From an uncultured Lachnospiraceae bacterium (GTDB lineage: Bacteria > Bacillota > Clostridia > Lachnospirales > Lachnospiraceae): 64,000 nt of DNA. Location: the NCBI GenBank assembly GCA_947382415.1, contig CANCYO010000001.1, positions 124,001-188,000 on the forward strand, written 5' to 3'. The position numbers and the translations under genes were made by a program. This document shows, piece by piece, positions 53,328 through 61,088 of this stretch (position 1 is the stretch's first letter; every line of letters starts with the position of its first letter). Below the pieces are notes generated by a model that was not told the DNA's origin, searched no databases, and saw only the letters and a list, made by a program, of their open reading frames with translations.

Positions 53328-53810
53328 ATGCAGGAGAAAAAAAATATTTTAACCTACGAGGGACTCAGGAAGTATGAAGACGAGCTGCATGAGCTGAAGG
53401 TGGTAAAACGTCAGGAAGTGGCCCAGAAGATCAAGGAAGCCAGAGAGCAGGGTGATCTCTCCGAGAATGCCGAGTACGATGCGGCAAAGGATGAGCAGAG
53501 AGACATCGAGGCCAGAATCGAAGAACTGGAGAATATCCTGAAAAACGCCGAGGTCGTTGTGGAAGACGAGGTCGATCTGGACAAGATTAACGTGGGCTGC
53601 AAGGTGCGCATTCTCGATATCGAGTACAGTGAAGAGCTGGAGTACAAGATCGTGGGCTCTGCCGAGGCAGACAGCCTCAAGGGCAAGATTTCCAACGAGA
53701 GTCCCGTGGGCAGGGCGCTGCTGGGCAGACGGGTCAACGATACCGTGGAGGTGGAGACTCCCGCAGGTGTATTTGTATATAAGATTCTGGAGATTCAGAG
53801 AAGCAACTAG
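53328..53810 (+). CDS. greA: Transcription elongation factor GreA
   Basis: Rescues backtracked RNA polymerase by stimulating transcript cleavage. 160 residues. N-terminal coiled-coil finger (LTYEGLRKYEDELHELKVVK, then REQGDLSENAEYDAAKDEQR with the acidic tip) and a C-terminal FKBP-like domain (ISNESPVGRALLGRRVNDTV). Tip acidic residues are present. AGAGAGGTG upstream. Followed 32 bases later by lysS. Confidence 0.96.
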   Translation: MQEKKNILTYEGLRKYEDELHELKVVKRQEVAQKIKEAREQGDLSENAEYDAAKDEQRDIEARIEELENILKNAEVVVEDEVDLDKINVGCKVRILDIEYSEELEYKIVGSAEADSLKGKISNESPVGRALLGRRVNDTVEVETPAGVFVYKILEIQRSN

Positions 53811-53842
53811 CAGGCGACAGACGGAGAAGAGAGGAAAGAGAC

Positions 53843-55387
53843 GTGGCAGAGGAGAGGCGGAATACGAATAGTCCGGCACAGGAGCAGCAGAATACGAAAG
53901 GCCAGGCGCCGGAACAGGATATCAACCAGCTTTTGAAGGTGCGCCGGGAGAAACTGGCAGCGCTGCAGGAGGCGGGCAAAGACCCGTTTCGGATTACCAA
54001 ATACGATGTGACACATCACAGCACCGACATCAAGGAGCATTTTGAGGAGCTGGAGGGGAAAAGTGTCCGCATAGCTGGGCGTATGATGTCCAAGCGCATC
54101 ATGGGCAAGGCGTCTTTCTGCAATATTCAGGATCTGCCCGGCAATATTCAGTCCTATGTGGCTCGGGACAGCGTGGGCGAGGAGCCCTATGCTGATTTTA
54201 AGAAATATGACGTAGGAGATATCGTCGGTATTGAGGGAGAAGTGTTCAAGACCAAGACCGGAGAGATTTCCATACATGCGCAACGCATCGATCTGCTCTC
54301 CAAGAGCCTTCAGATTCTGCCCGAGAAATATCACGGGCTGACCAACACGGATATCCGATATCGCCAGCGTTATACCGATCTGATTATGGACGCGGAGGTC
54401 AAGGAGACTTTTGTAAAGCGCTCCAAGATCATCAGCGCCATCAGACGTTATCTGGAGGAGCAGGGCTTTCTGGAGGTGGAGACCCCCATGCTGGTGTCAA
54501 ACGCAGGCGGCGCGGCAGCGCGGCCTTTCGAGACCCATTACAATGCGCTGGATGAGGATGTAAAGCTGCGTATTTCGCTGGAGCTGTATCTCAAGCGTCT
54601 GATCGTGGGCGGGCTGGAGCGCGTGTTCGAGATCGGGCGCGTATTCAGAAACGAAGGTCTGGACACCAGACATAATCCTGAGTTTACTTTGATGGAGCTC
54701 TATCAGGCCTACACCGATTACAACGGAATGATGGACCTCACCGAGAATATGTTCCGTTATGTGGCGCAGGAGGTCTGCGGCACAACGCTGATCCCCTATG
54801 CGGAAGAAATGATCGACCTTGGGAAACCTTTTGAGCGCATGACCATGGTGGATGCGGTGAAGAAGTACGCGGGTGTGGATTTTGACCGGATTCCCGACAC
54901 TGCGGCGGCCCAAAAGCTTGCCGACGAAAAGGGCATACATTATGAGACCCGCCATGAAAAGGGGGATATCCTGAACCTTTTCTTTGAGGAGTTTGTGGAA
55001 GAACATTTGATCCAGCCCGTGTTTATCATGGATCATCCGGTGGAGATATCTCCCCTGACCAAGAGAAAGCCGGACAAGCCTGATTATGTGGAGCGTTTCG
55101 AACTCTTCATCTATGGCCGCGAGATGTGCAATGCCTACTCTGAGCTGAACGACCCCATCGATCAGCGCGAACGCTTCAAGGCTCAGGAAGCGGCTCTGGC
55201 AGCAGGTGACGAGGAGGCCAACACCACGGACGAGGACTTTATGAATGCCCTAGAGATCGGTATGCCGCCCACAGGAGGAATAGGATATGGGATTGACAGA
55301 CTGGTGATGCTGTTGACCAATTCGCCGGCCATCAGGGACGTGCTGTTATTTCCTACGATGAAAACTTTGGGTAAAGAAAACCAGTAA
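53843..55387 (+). CDS. lysS: Lysine--tRNA ligase (class II)
   Basis: Charges tRNA-Lys. 514 residues. A Gln/Asn-rich N-terminal extension (to about 25), an OB-fold anticodon domain (VRIAGRMMSKRIMGKASFCN), motif 1 region (IISAIRRYLEEQGFLEVETP), motif 2 (RVFRNEGLDTRHNPEFTLME) and motif 3 (GIGYGIDRLVMLLT). GTG start at 53843 with GAGAGGAAAGAG upstream. No T-box; the only control seen is the shared greA promoter. Terminator at 55465. Confidence 0.96.
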   Translation: MAEERRNTNSPAQEQQNTKGQAPEQDINQLLKVRREKLAALQEAGKDPFRITKYDVTHHSTDIKEHFEELEGKSVRIAGRMMSKRIMGKASFCNIQDLPGNIQSYVARDSVGEEPYADFKKYDVGDIVGIEGEVFKTKTGEISIHAQRIDLLSKSLQILPEKYHGLTNTDIRYRQRYTDLIMDAEVKETFVKRSKIISAIRRYLEEQGFLEVETPMLVSNAGGAAARPFETHYNALDEDVKLRISLELYLKRLIVGGLERVFEIGRVFRNEGLDTRHNPEFTLMELYQAYTDYNGMMDLTENMFRYVAQEVCGTTLIPYAEEMIDLGKPFERMTMVDAVKKYAGVDFDRIPDTAAAQKLADEKGIHYETRHEKGDILNLFFEEFVEEHLIQPVFIMDHPVEISPLTKRKPDKPDYVERFELFIYGREMCNAYSELNDPIDQRERFKAQEAALAAGDEEANTTDEDFMNALEIGMPPTGGIGYGIDRLVMLLTNSPAIRDVLLFPTMKTLGKENQ

Positions 55388-55416
55388 AATCAAGGGTTTC
55401 AGAGGACGGAAGCCAA

Positions 55417-55438
55417 AATTTACGACCAATTTACGACC
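55417..55438 (+). repeat. Tandem 11-base direct repeat after lysS
   Basis: AATTTACGACC occurs twice back to back (55417-55427, 55428-55438), 30 bases after the lysS stop, at the border of the accessory island. A possible recombination or attachment remnant. Confidence 0.5.
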
Positions 55439-55464
55439 AAATATTGAGAACACGTTCAAAAAAT

Positions 55465-55510
55465 AAATGCGACAGAAGGAAAATCAAGCCTTTTGCCGCA
55501 TTTTATCTTT
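55465..55510 (+). terminator. Terminator of the greA-lysS operon
   Basis: A 15-position stem (55465-55479 with 55489-55503; one mismatch, one G-U), 9-base loop, followed by TATCTTTT. Confidence 0.75.
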
Positions 55511-55639
55511 TGTGCGGTGGAGTTGTATTATTTGTTAAATGGGAGTGCGATAAAAACGATATATTTAATGCATTGAAAAATGATGCAATTAATGATAATA
55601 TAAACATGGGAAGTTATACGAGAAGGTGGTGCGAAAATA

Positions 55640-56422
55640 TTGAATATTACGGATAATATTCAAAAAGAATTCGTAGAGAAAATTAAAGAGTTTCGTTTGC
55701 TTGATGATGATTTTATGAGTAAGGTTTTTGAAGATGACTATGAGTGTATTGATCTTCTTTTGCATATAATAATGGAAAAGCCAGATTTAAAAGTAGAAGA
55801 AGTTCGTACCCAATACAGTATTAAAAACCTATTGGGGCGTTCTGTAAGATTGGATATTCATGTAATTGATTCGGTGGGGAAGAAGTATAATATTGAAGTG
55901 CAGAGAGCAGATAAGGGTGCAGCTGTAAAAAGGGCAAGATACAATTGTAGCATTATGGATGCGAATGCTTTAATGCCAGGAGCAGACTTTGATGATTTAC
56001 CAGAAACTTATGTAATATTTATAACAGAAAAAGATGTGATAGGCGATAATCAGCCGATTTATCATGTTGATCGAATTGTTAAAGAAACAGGAAAAAAGTT
56101 TGGTGATGAGGCACATATTATCTATGTAAACGGAGCGTATCAAGATGATACACCATTAGGAATGCTCATGTATGATTTTTCTTGTAAGAATCCAGATAAT
56201 ATGCACTACAAATTATTGGCTGACAAGACAAGATATTTCAAGGAAAATGAGAAAGGAGTGGCTTCAATGTGTAAGATTATGGAAGATTTAATTGACAATG
56301 AAAAGAGAGAAAGTGCATTAAGAATGCTGGCAGATGGAGAATTATCTTTGGAGAAAATTGCAAAGTACTCAGGTCTTACTTTAGAACAGGTAAGAGAATT
56401 GGCGCAATTACAAATGGTGTGA
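55640..56422 (+). CDS. Rpn/PD-(D/E)XK nuclease-family putative transposase
   Basis: A 260-residue protein of the recombination-promoting nuclease family (PDDEXK_2), often called Rpn or transposase-like. FMSKVFEDDYECIDLLLHII at the start, the nuclease core RLDIHVIDSVGKKYNIEVQ with D and E-x-Q, LPETYVIFITEKDV, and a C-terminal helical regulator-like tail (GELSLEKIAKYSGLTLEQVR). All nuclease residues seem present. AT-rich next to lysS, fitting acquired DNA. The start is a TTG at 55640 after GAAGGTGG. The family promotes RecA-independent recombination in E. coli. Confidence 0.85.
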   Translation: MNITDNIQKEFVEKIKEFRLLDDDFMSKVFEDDYECIDLLLHIIMEKPDLKVEEVRTQYSIKNLLGRSVRLDIHVIDSVGKKYNIEVQRADKGAAVKRARYNCSIMDANALMPGADFDDLPETYVIFITEKDVIGDNQPIYHVDRIVKETGKKFGDEAHIIYVNGAYQDDTPLGMLMYDFSCKNPDNMHYKLLADKTRYFKENEKGVASMCKIMEDLIDNEKRESALRMLADGELSLEKIAKYSGLTLEQVRELAQLQMV

Positions 56423-56728
56423 TTCTTTTTTAGGACATATTTGAAAAATGATATTATTTCTCGTGAGAGAAGACAAAAAATGCTAAGTCGAATTATCAAA
56501 AAGTATTTCACACTAAAATAATGCGGATGGTAACCGGTTATAAATGAATATACTGTTGGATAGCAAACAACATCATAATTGTATAAAATTACGATGAAAA
56601 AGGATGGAGAATTATTAAAACCTCATTAGATGGACTGGTTGCTCTGATGGGTTTTTATATATTGGAGTATTTAACCAAAAAATAGAGGGCTAACATCAAA
56701 TAGATAGAATGGAAAAGGAAGGGACAAT
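56423..56728. other. Gap with a possible terminator, no gene
   Basis: About 300 AT-rich bases. A stem AAAACC(T)CAT / ATGGGTTTT near 56616-56660 followed by TATAT may end a lost transcript. No convincing coding sequence. Confidence 0.4.
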
Positions 56729-56860
56729 ATGGGAATAATTTTACCTAAATTGAATTCAATGAGTATTGAAGGGTTTAATAAGATTTTTAAAGAAGATATT
56801 GTGGAAATAGACTTTTCCGAATCATTAAATATGTTTCATCTGCTGTGCCCTTTCATTTGA
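56729..56860 (+). pseudogene. 5' fragment of an unknown gene, cut at a junction
   Basis: ATG at 56729 with AAGGAAGGGA upstream starts a good frame (MGIILPKLNSMSIEGFNKIF, then KEDIVEIDFSES) that looks genuine for about 34 codons. It then runs into sequence that is the reverse complement of another broken gene and stops at 56858-56860. The original protein is not recognised. The break is near 56831. Confidence 0.45.
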
Positions 56861-57025
56861 TATACCAAGTTTCATTACGGGTATGGACGTGTAGGGGCTT
56901 CCGGTATCTATCTTGACATTTATATTTTCGATTTCTGTGATCCCAAGGCTTTTGATCGTCAGGTTTACATCAGCCCGTATTTCGTTGCGTTGGTTCAGCT
57001 CAAGCAGGATAAATTTATTCTTCAT
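56825..57025 (-). pseudogene. Truncated retropepsin-like aspartic protease gene
   Basis: A 66-residue remnant: strands (KFILLELNQRNEIRADVNLT; LGITEIENINVKI) leading to DTGSPYTSIP, the D-T-G catalytic motif of retropepsin-like bacterial proteases. Family members are longer (about 150-200 residues by memory), so the C-terminal part is lost at the junction near 56831. The start overlaps the upstream gene's end by 11 bases, as in an intact operon. Confidence 0.55.
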
Positions 57026-57272
57026 AGTACATATCCCCCTCCAGCTCGAGGCTGTCGTTATACACAGGGCACGCGATATTCCCTTGAGCATATAATTTAT
57101 CAGATTCTGCATTTGTCTCCTGACCGATGAACTGTACTGTATATCCATCAGAATCCCTGTTTTTTACAAGCAGAATCCACATGTCATATATGTTGCTGAG
57201 CTGGTTCTTGTCCTTGATCTCCATGCCGATGTACAGGTCCCTTATTGTGAGCTTGCGTTCTGCTTTTTCCAT
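57015..57272 (-). CDS. Small protein upstream of the protease remnant
   Basis: An 85-residue soluble protein (RKLTIRDLYIGMEIKDKNQL; NIYDMWILLVKNRDSDGYTV; CPVYNDSLELEGDMYYEE) with AAAGGAG ten bases upstream of its ATG. It looks like a small beta-rich domain. I do not recognise it. It is the first gene of a two-gene operon whose second gene, a protease-like protein, has been truncated, so it may now be useless. Confidence 0.6.
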   Translation of the reverse strand: MEKAERKLTIRDLYIGMEIKDKNQLSNIYDMWILLVKNRDSDGYTVQFIGQETNAESDKLYAQGNIACPVYNDSLELEGDMYYEE

Positions 57273-57742
57273 AGAATGCGCTCCTTTTCTTTGGGCGTAG
57301 GATATGCAGTAAAAACATGAATAGAGTTACGTTTTTTCTACAGTCCTTGCTTATGCTTATTATATCTGTTTTTGTCTCAAAAGTACATCTGAAAATTTTT
57401 CATGATACTATATCCACAAAATTTGATTTTGAATACTTCTTACCTGATGATGCGCTCCGGGCGAGCAGATTTGTCTGTGTGTGATTCTTTGGAAAACGGG
57501 GGGATCGTGATCTATAACCAGATTCGCACAAAAGCAAACTCGGAGTTTGACATTCTGCCTGACGAAACAGACATTGACAGTATCCTGAGAGGTAAGGGCG
57601 GTATTTGTGGGTGGAGGGGCAGTGTTGCTGCGAAGGCAGATTGAAAACTCCGGCAGGTGGGGAGTGCTTTGTTTGCGGAGGATGTGAAGCGTCAAAGCGC
57701 TGACAATTCAAATGCCTCCAAAGCATTTATTTGGATAAGATA
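57273..57742. other. Gap without a supported gene
   Basis: About 470 bases. A plus-strand reading frame (57402-57644) contains a plausible stretch (CDSLENGGIVIYNQIRTKAN) but has no ribosome site or recognisable ends; possibly a relic. Nothing else seen. Confidence 0.3.
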
Positions 57743-57772
57743 TTGATTTCCTGAATGAAAATCTGATATGAT
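57743..57772 (+). promoter_or_regulatory. Promoter of the LysR gene
   Basis: TTGATT (57743-57748), 18-base spacer, TATGAT (57767-57772). Confidence 0.45.
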
Positions 57773-57804
57773 GGAACCGCAATGAATGAAGGAGGCAGAC
57801 CTGA

Positions 57805-58692
57805 ATGGAGATTCGTGTTTTACAATACTTTCTGGCTGTTGCAAGGGAAGAAAATATCACGAAAGCAGCGGCTCTTTTACATATCACACAGCCAACCCTG
57901 TCCCGCCAGTTGATGCAGATGGAGGAGGAACTTGGCGTGAAATTATTCCGCAGGGGCAAGCATCATATCCTGTTGACGGAAGAAGGTATGCTGCTCCGGC
58001 GGCGCGCCCAGGAAATTGTCGATCTTGCCGAAAAAACGGAAAAAGAATTAAAGCATGGTGAAGAAACTGTCTCAGGGGAAATATCCATTGGCTGTGGCGA
58101 AACGCGGAACATGAAGCCCCTTTCCGAAATGATGGCCTCTTTTCAGCAGAAATATCCGGATGTAAGTTTCAGTATTTATACGGCGATTGCGGATGATGTG
58201 AAAGAGCGTCTGGAGAATGGTATCCTGGATATGGGACTTTTGCTGGAGCCGGTTGAGATTAGCAGATACCATTATATGAGGATGCCGTTAAAAGAAAAAT
58301 GGCATGTGCTCATGCGTCGGGATTCGCGGCTGGCAGGAAAACAGAAGATTATGCCGGATGATTTAGCGGATGTTCCACTGATTATGGCAAAACGACAGTC
58401 TGTTCGAAATGTTTTGGAAAACTGGTTTGGCCATGGTAAAGAAAAGCTTCATGTTGTATCAACCTGCAATATATCTCATTATAATCAGTCTGTCATGGTG
58501 GAGAGCGGTATCGGCATGGCGCTGGTAATGGAATTTTCCTGCGATCAGGATACCCTGTGCCTGCGGCCGCTGGAACCGGCGCTTGAGAGCGGCTGTGTCC
58601 TGGTCTGGAAAAAGAACCAGGCACTTTCTCCTGCTATGCTGCGTTTTATCGAGTACGCAAAAGAATATCTGGAGGGAATAGCAAGGTATTGA
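57805..58692 (+). CDS. LysR-family transcriptional regulator
   Basis: A 295-residue regulator. Winged helix at the N-terminus (EIRVLQYFLAVAREENITKA; ALLHITQPTLSRQLMQMEEE), then the substrate-binding-protein-like effector domain (SGEISIGCGETRNMKPLSEM; DMGLLLEPVEISRYHYMRMP; VESGIGMALVMEFSC). Full length. Regulators of this kind often control redox or aromatic-compound genes; the flavodoxin and CMD-family genes 1-3 kb downstream are candidate targets, but the broken tetR lies between. Start ATG preceded by GAAGGAGG. Confidence 0.92.
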   Translation: MEIRVLQYFLAVAREENITKAAALLHITQPTLSRQLMQMEEELGVKLFRRGKHHILLTEEGMLLRRRAQEIVDLAEKTEKELKHGEETVSGEISIGCGETRNMKPLSEMMASFQQKYPDVSFSIYTAIADDVKERLENGILDMGLLLEPVEISRYHYMRMPLKEKWHVLMRRDSRLAGKQKIMPDDLADVPLIMAKRQSVRNVLENWFGHGKEKLHVVSTCNISHYNQSVMVESGIGMALVMEFSCDQDTLCLRPLEPALESGCVLVWKKNQALSPAMLRFIEYAKEYLEGIARY

Positions 58693-59004
58693 TTATATTC
58701 TGTATTTCCCGACGGAAATCCGCGTAAGGATTGTACCGGTCCAGGTTGCGCCGCAGAGTAGTGGCATGGAGTTTGTTGTAAAATACCCGTCTGCGATTTT
58801 TGACATCATATCCTGGTACAGCGCTTCTATGGTTGTATAGTGAAGATAGAAAGGCTTCCGGTGAATCCTTGCCCGGTCGGTAAGCTCCCTGACAGTGATC
58901 TTTTCCACTGGCATTTCACAGATCATTTCCTTAAAAGTATTCATGATGGCTTCGCGGGTCTTCCGGACGCACAGGTCTACAGGATGTTCTTGATTAAAAT
59001 CCAT
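58690..59004 (-). pseudogene. tetR-family regulator with internal deletion
   Basis: The first about 70 codons are a normal TetR helix-turn-helix domain (REAIMNTFKEMICEMPVEKI; VRELTDRARIHRKPFYLHYT; EALYQDMMSKIADGYF). Right after, the frame changes: another frame reads LHATTLRRNLDRYNPYADF and REIQNIINT, which resembles the C-terminal part of the same family. The ligand domain between them is missing and the extreme C-terminus runs into the end of the LysR gene. So the regulator has lost its middle and end. The ATG at 59004 is preferred to a TTG at 59019. Confidence 0.65.
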
Positions 59005-59023
59005 TTTCAGATATCCCAAATAT

Positions 59024-59067
59024 CCAGTTTCTTTAATATGGCGTATACGTCATATTAAAGAAACTGG
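59024..59067. promoter_or_regulatory. 44-bp near-perfect palindrome upstream of the broken tetR
   Basis: Arms of 17 bases (59024-59040 and 59051-59067) are perfect reverse complements and the 10-base centre contains CGTATACG, itself a palindrome; only one base pair fails. It lies 20 bases upstream of the tetR ATG, where a TetR-type self-regulating operator belongs. A T-run follows on the plus strand (59073-59078), so it could also act as a terminator. Confidence 0.7.
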
Positions 59068-59196
59068 AAATTGTTTTTTGCTTCTATGCGGATTATATTA
59101 CCCATCTAGTAAAGATCCACTACTCAAGAAATGCGTTTTGGGCATTTTAAATAATTCAACATAGGTATTAGACATTATAAAATGAAGAGCTTACAA

Positions 59197-59231
59197 TATA
59201 GATGTTCCGAAACAGGAGCATCTATATTTTT
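59197..59231 (+). terminator. Terminator-like hairpin in the merR leader
   Basis: TATAGATGTTCC (59197-59208) pairs with GGAGCATCTATA (59215-59226) with one G-U, 6-base loop, then TTTT. It is 25 bases before the merR ATG, so it may be an attenuator or end an upstream transcript. Confidence 0.55.
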
Positions 59232-59252
59232 GCAGGGGGTGTCGTTTTAAAA

Positions 59253-59609
59253 ATGACAATAAATGAGGCGAGTGAGCGTTATCAGATTCCCATTGAAATA
59301 CTCAGGGAATATGAAAGCTGGGGATTGTGCGGTGCCGTAAAGAAGGTTATGGGGGCATGGCAGTATGATGAACAGGATATAGAACGTCTCGGTATGATCA
59401 TGACGCTTAACGATATGGGGTTTGACAGTAATGAAGTGGAAACCTATATGCGGCTTACACTGGAGGGAGATCACACTGAGTCTGCGCGGTTGGCAATGCT
59501 TAACAGGATCAGGGGAAAGACGCTGGACGAAATTCATTTCATGGAAAAACAGATTGCAAATATGGATTACCTGCGGCATGAAATACAAAAGAGTATGGAA
59601 AAAGTATAG
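59253..59609 (+). CDS. MerR-family transcriptional regulator (short)
   Basis: A 118-residue regulator. The winged helix (INEASERYQIPIEILREYES; GAWQYDEQDIERLGMIMTLN) is of the MerR type, followed by a long dimerisation helix (RIRGKTLDEIHFMEKQIANM). No Cys-rich metal loop at the C-terminus, so the inducer is unknown. Start ATG at 59253 with GGGGG about eleven bases upstream. 58 bases before the flavodoxin lipoprotein, so probably its regulator and in the same unit. Confidence 0.85.
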   Translation: MTINEASERYQIPIEILREYESWGLCGAVKKVMGAWQYDEQDIERLGMIMTLNDMGFDSNEVETYMRLTLEGDHTESARLAMLNRIRGKTLDEIHFMEKQIANMDYLRHEIQKSMEKV

Positions 59610-59667
59610 TGAGAAGTGTGCAAAAAGCAGAAAATATAAATCCGCACTTCGGGAAAGGAGTATAGGT

Positions 59668-60360
59668 TTGAAAATGAAAAAAGGTTTATCAGCTATCATG
59701 GTGTGTGTCCTGACGGTTTTGCTGGCCGGATGTGGGAGCAGCGAAACAGAAAACAGGGGAAACAGTGCAGCGGCAAATGAAAATACGCCGGTGCAGACTG
59801 GTGTGACAGGGGAAACAGATGCTGAAGCCACACAGAATGAAGCAACCGGTTCGGATGCAGAACATGGTAAGGATGGCAGCAGCGCTTTGGTTGTTTATTT
59901 TTCATGGTCAGGGAATACGGAAAATGTTGCAAATGCCATTGTGGATCAAACGGGAGCGGATGTATTTGAGATCGTTCCGGAGGAGGCTTATGTTGATGAC
60001 TACAATGCGCTTTTGGATATTGCAGCCGAAGAAAAGGAAAACGGAACACGTCCGGCGATTGCAGGAACTATAGATGATATTTCGCAGTATGACATCATTT
60101 ATGTGGGCTATCCGAATTGGTGGAGCGACATGCCAATGATACTGTATACTTTTTTCGACAGTTATGACCTGTCCGGAAAGACCCTTGCACCGTTCTGCAC
60201 CAGTGGAGGGAGCGGCCTGTCAGGTACGGTAAGCAGCATCAGGGAACTGGAGCCGGAGGCGGATGTCCTTGACGGTCTCCATATCGGAAGCTCCGCGGCA
60301 TCTGATCCGGACCAGGCGGTAAGTGACTGGCTGGAGAGTCTGGGGCATATGGAAATTTAG
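59668..60360 (+). CDS. Flavodoxin-domain lipoprotein
   Basis: A 230-residue predicted lipoprotein: signal with the lipobox LLAGC (about residue 21), a Ser/Thr/Glu/Asn-rich linker to about 75, then a flavodoxin-like domain with the FMN phosphate loop FSWSGNTENVA, YVGYPNWWSDMPMILYTFF (isoalloxazine region) and PFCTSGGSGLSGTVS. It would sit outside the membrane, so it may pass electrons to extracytoplasmic partners. The start is a TTG at 59668, eight bases after AAAGGAG; an ATG two codons later is possible. Confidence 0.87.
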   Translation: MKMKKGLSAIMVCVLTVLLAGCGSSETENRGNSAAANENTPVQTGVTGETDAEATQNEATGSDAEHGKDGSSALVVYFSWSGNTENVANAIVDQTGADVFEIVPEEAYVDDYNALLDIAAEEKENGTRPAIAGTIDDISQYDIIYVGYPNWWSDMPMILYTFFDSYDLSGKTLAPFCTSGGSGLSGTVSSIRELEPEADVLDGLHIGSSAASDPDQAVSDWLESLGHMEI

Positions 60361-60383
60361 GGTAATAGATTGGGAGGACATTT

Positions 60384-60953
60384 ATGAAAAAATTAGTTGC
60401 ATGTCTGATTTTTACGGCTATACTGGCTTCTTTGACTGCCTGTGGAGGCGAAGCGGCCAGAGATGCGGAACCTATAAAAGATTCTGTGGTGGCGGAAAAC
60501 AGCGGCGTATCACCTGTAACAGAGGGGAATCTCACAGAGTCCGAGGAAACCCGCAGTACGGATACGGATGAAAATAATGCAGAAATAACCACGGAGGATA
60601 ATGTCATGAAAATAACAGCAGGGGACACTACATTTACGGCGACACTTGCAGAAAACTCTTCCGTTGAGGCGCTGAAGGAGCTTCTTGCAGAGGGGCCGCT
60701 TACGATCAACATGAGCGATTATGCAGGCATGGAAAAGGTTGGTCCTATCGGAACGGACTTGCCGAGGAATGACGAGCAGATTTCCACCGGGGCGGGCGAC
60801 ATTATACTGTATCAGGGCAATTCTCTTGTGATTTATTATGATACAAATTCATGGAATTTTACGAGAATCGGCAAGATTGAGGGCGTGACGGGTGAGGAGC
60901 TTTTGGAGGTGTTTGGCGAAGGGGATGTGACGGTCACGTTTTCTTTAGCATAG
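60384..60953 (+). CDS. Cyclophilin-like fold lipoprotein
   Basis: A 189-residue predicted lipoprotein: signal with SLTAC (Cys about residue 20), an acidic linker to about 70, then a domain reading like the cyclophilin-like fold family (TFTATLAENSSVEALKELLA; PLTINMSDYAGMEKVGPIG; LPRNDEQISTGAGDIILYQG; LVIYYDTNSWNFTRIGKIEG). Members are encoded near flavodoxins, as here. No proline-isomerase active site is apparent, so function is unknown. Start with GGGAGGAC upstream; 23 bases after the flavodoxin gene. Confidence 0.85.
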   Translation: MKKLVACLIFTAILASLTACGGEAARDAEPIKDSVVAENSGVSPVTEGNLTESEETRSTDTDENNAEITTEDNVMKITAGDTTFTATLAENSSVEALKELLAEGPLTINMSDYAGMEKVGPIGTDLPRNDEQISTGAGDIILYQGNSLVIYYDTNSWNFTRIGKIEGVTGEELLEVFGEGDVTVTFSLA

Positions 60954-60974
60954 GGCCTTTGAGGGGGAAGGAAA

Positions 60975-61088
60975 TTGTTCAGAAATAAAGATTTGAAAAA
61001 TCTGATCATTCCGCTGTTTTTGGAACAACTGCTTACAATCCTTGTGGGACTGGCGTGGAAAATGGATAGGAGGACTTTAAGGGAATGA
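60975..61088 (+). pseudogene. N-terminal stub of a MATE-family transporter
   Basis: A TTG start with GGGGGAAGGAA upstream begins MFRNKDLKNLIIPLFLEQLL, then TILVGLA, the well-known N-terminus of a MATE efflux subfamily. After 27 codons the match ends and a short foreign tail (WKMDRRTLRE) reaches a stop at 61086-61088. More than 400 residues are missing. The next gene's ATG overlaps the stub's end. Confidence 0.6.

Noticed and set aside
55444..55656. 70-codon ORF between lysS and the Rpn nuclease
   Set aside because: It begins at a TTG within the lysS terminator region, spans the hairpin and overlaps the next gene start; no coding features.
57402..57644. 80-codon plus-strand ORF before the LysR gene
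   Set aside because: Contains a plausible stretch but lacks a ribosome site and recognisable ends; kept only as a note in the gap entry.
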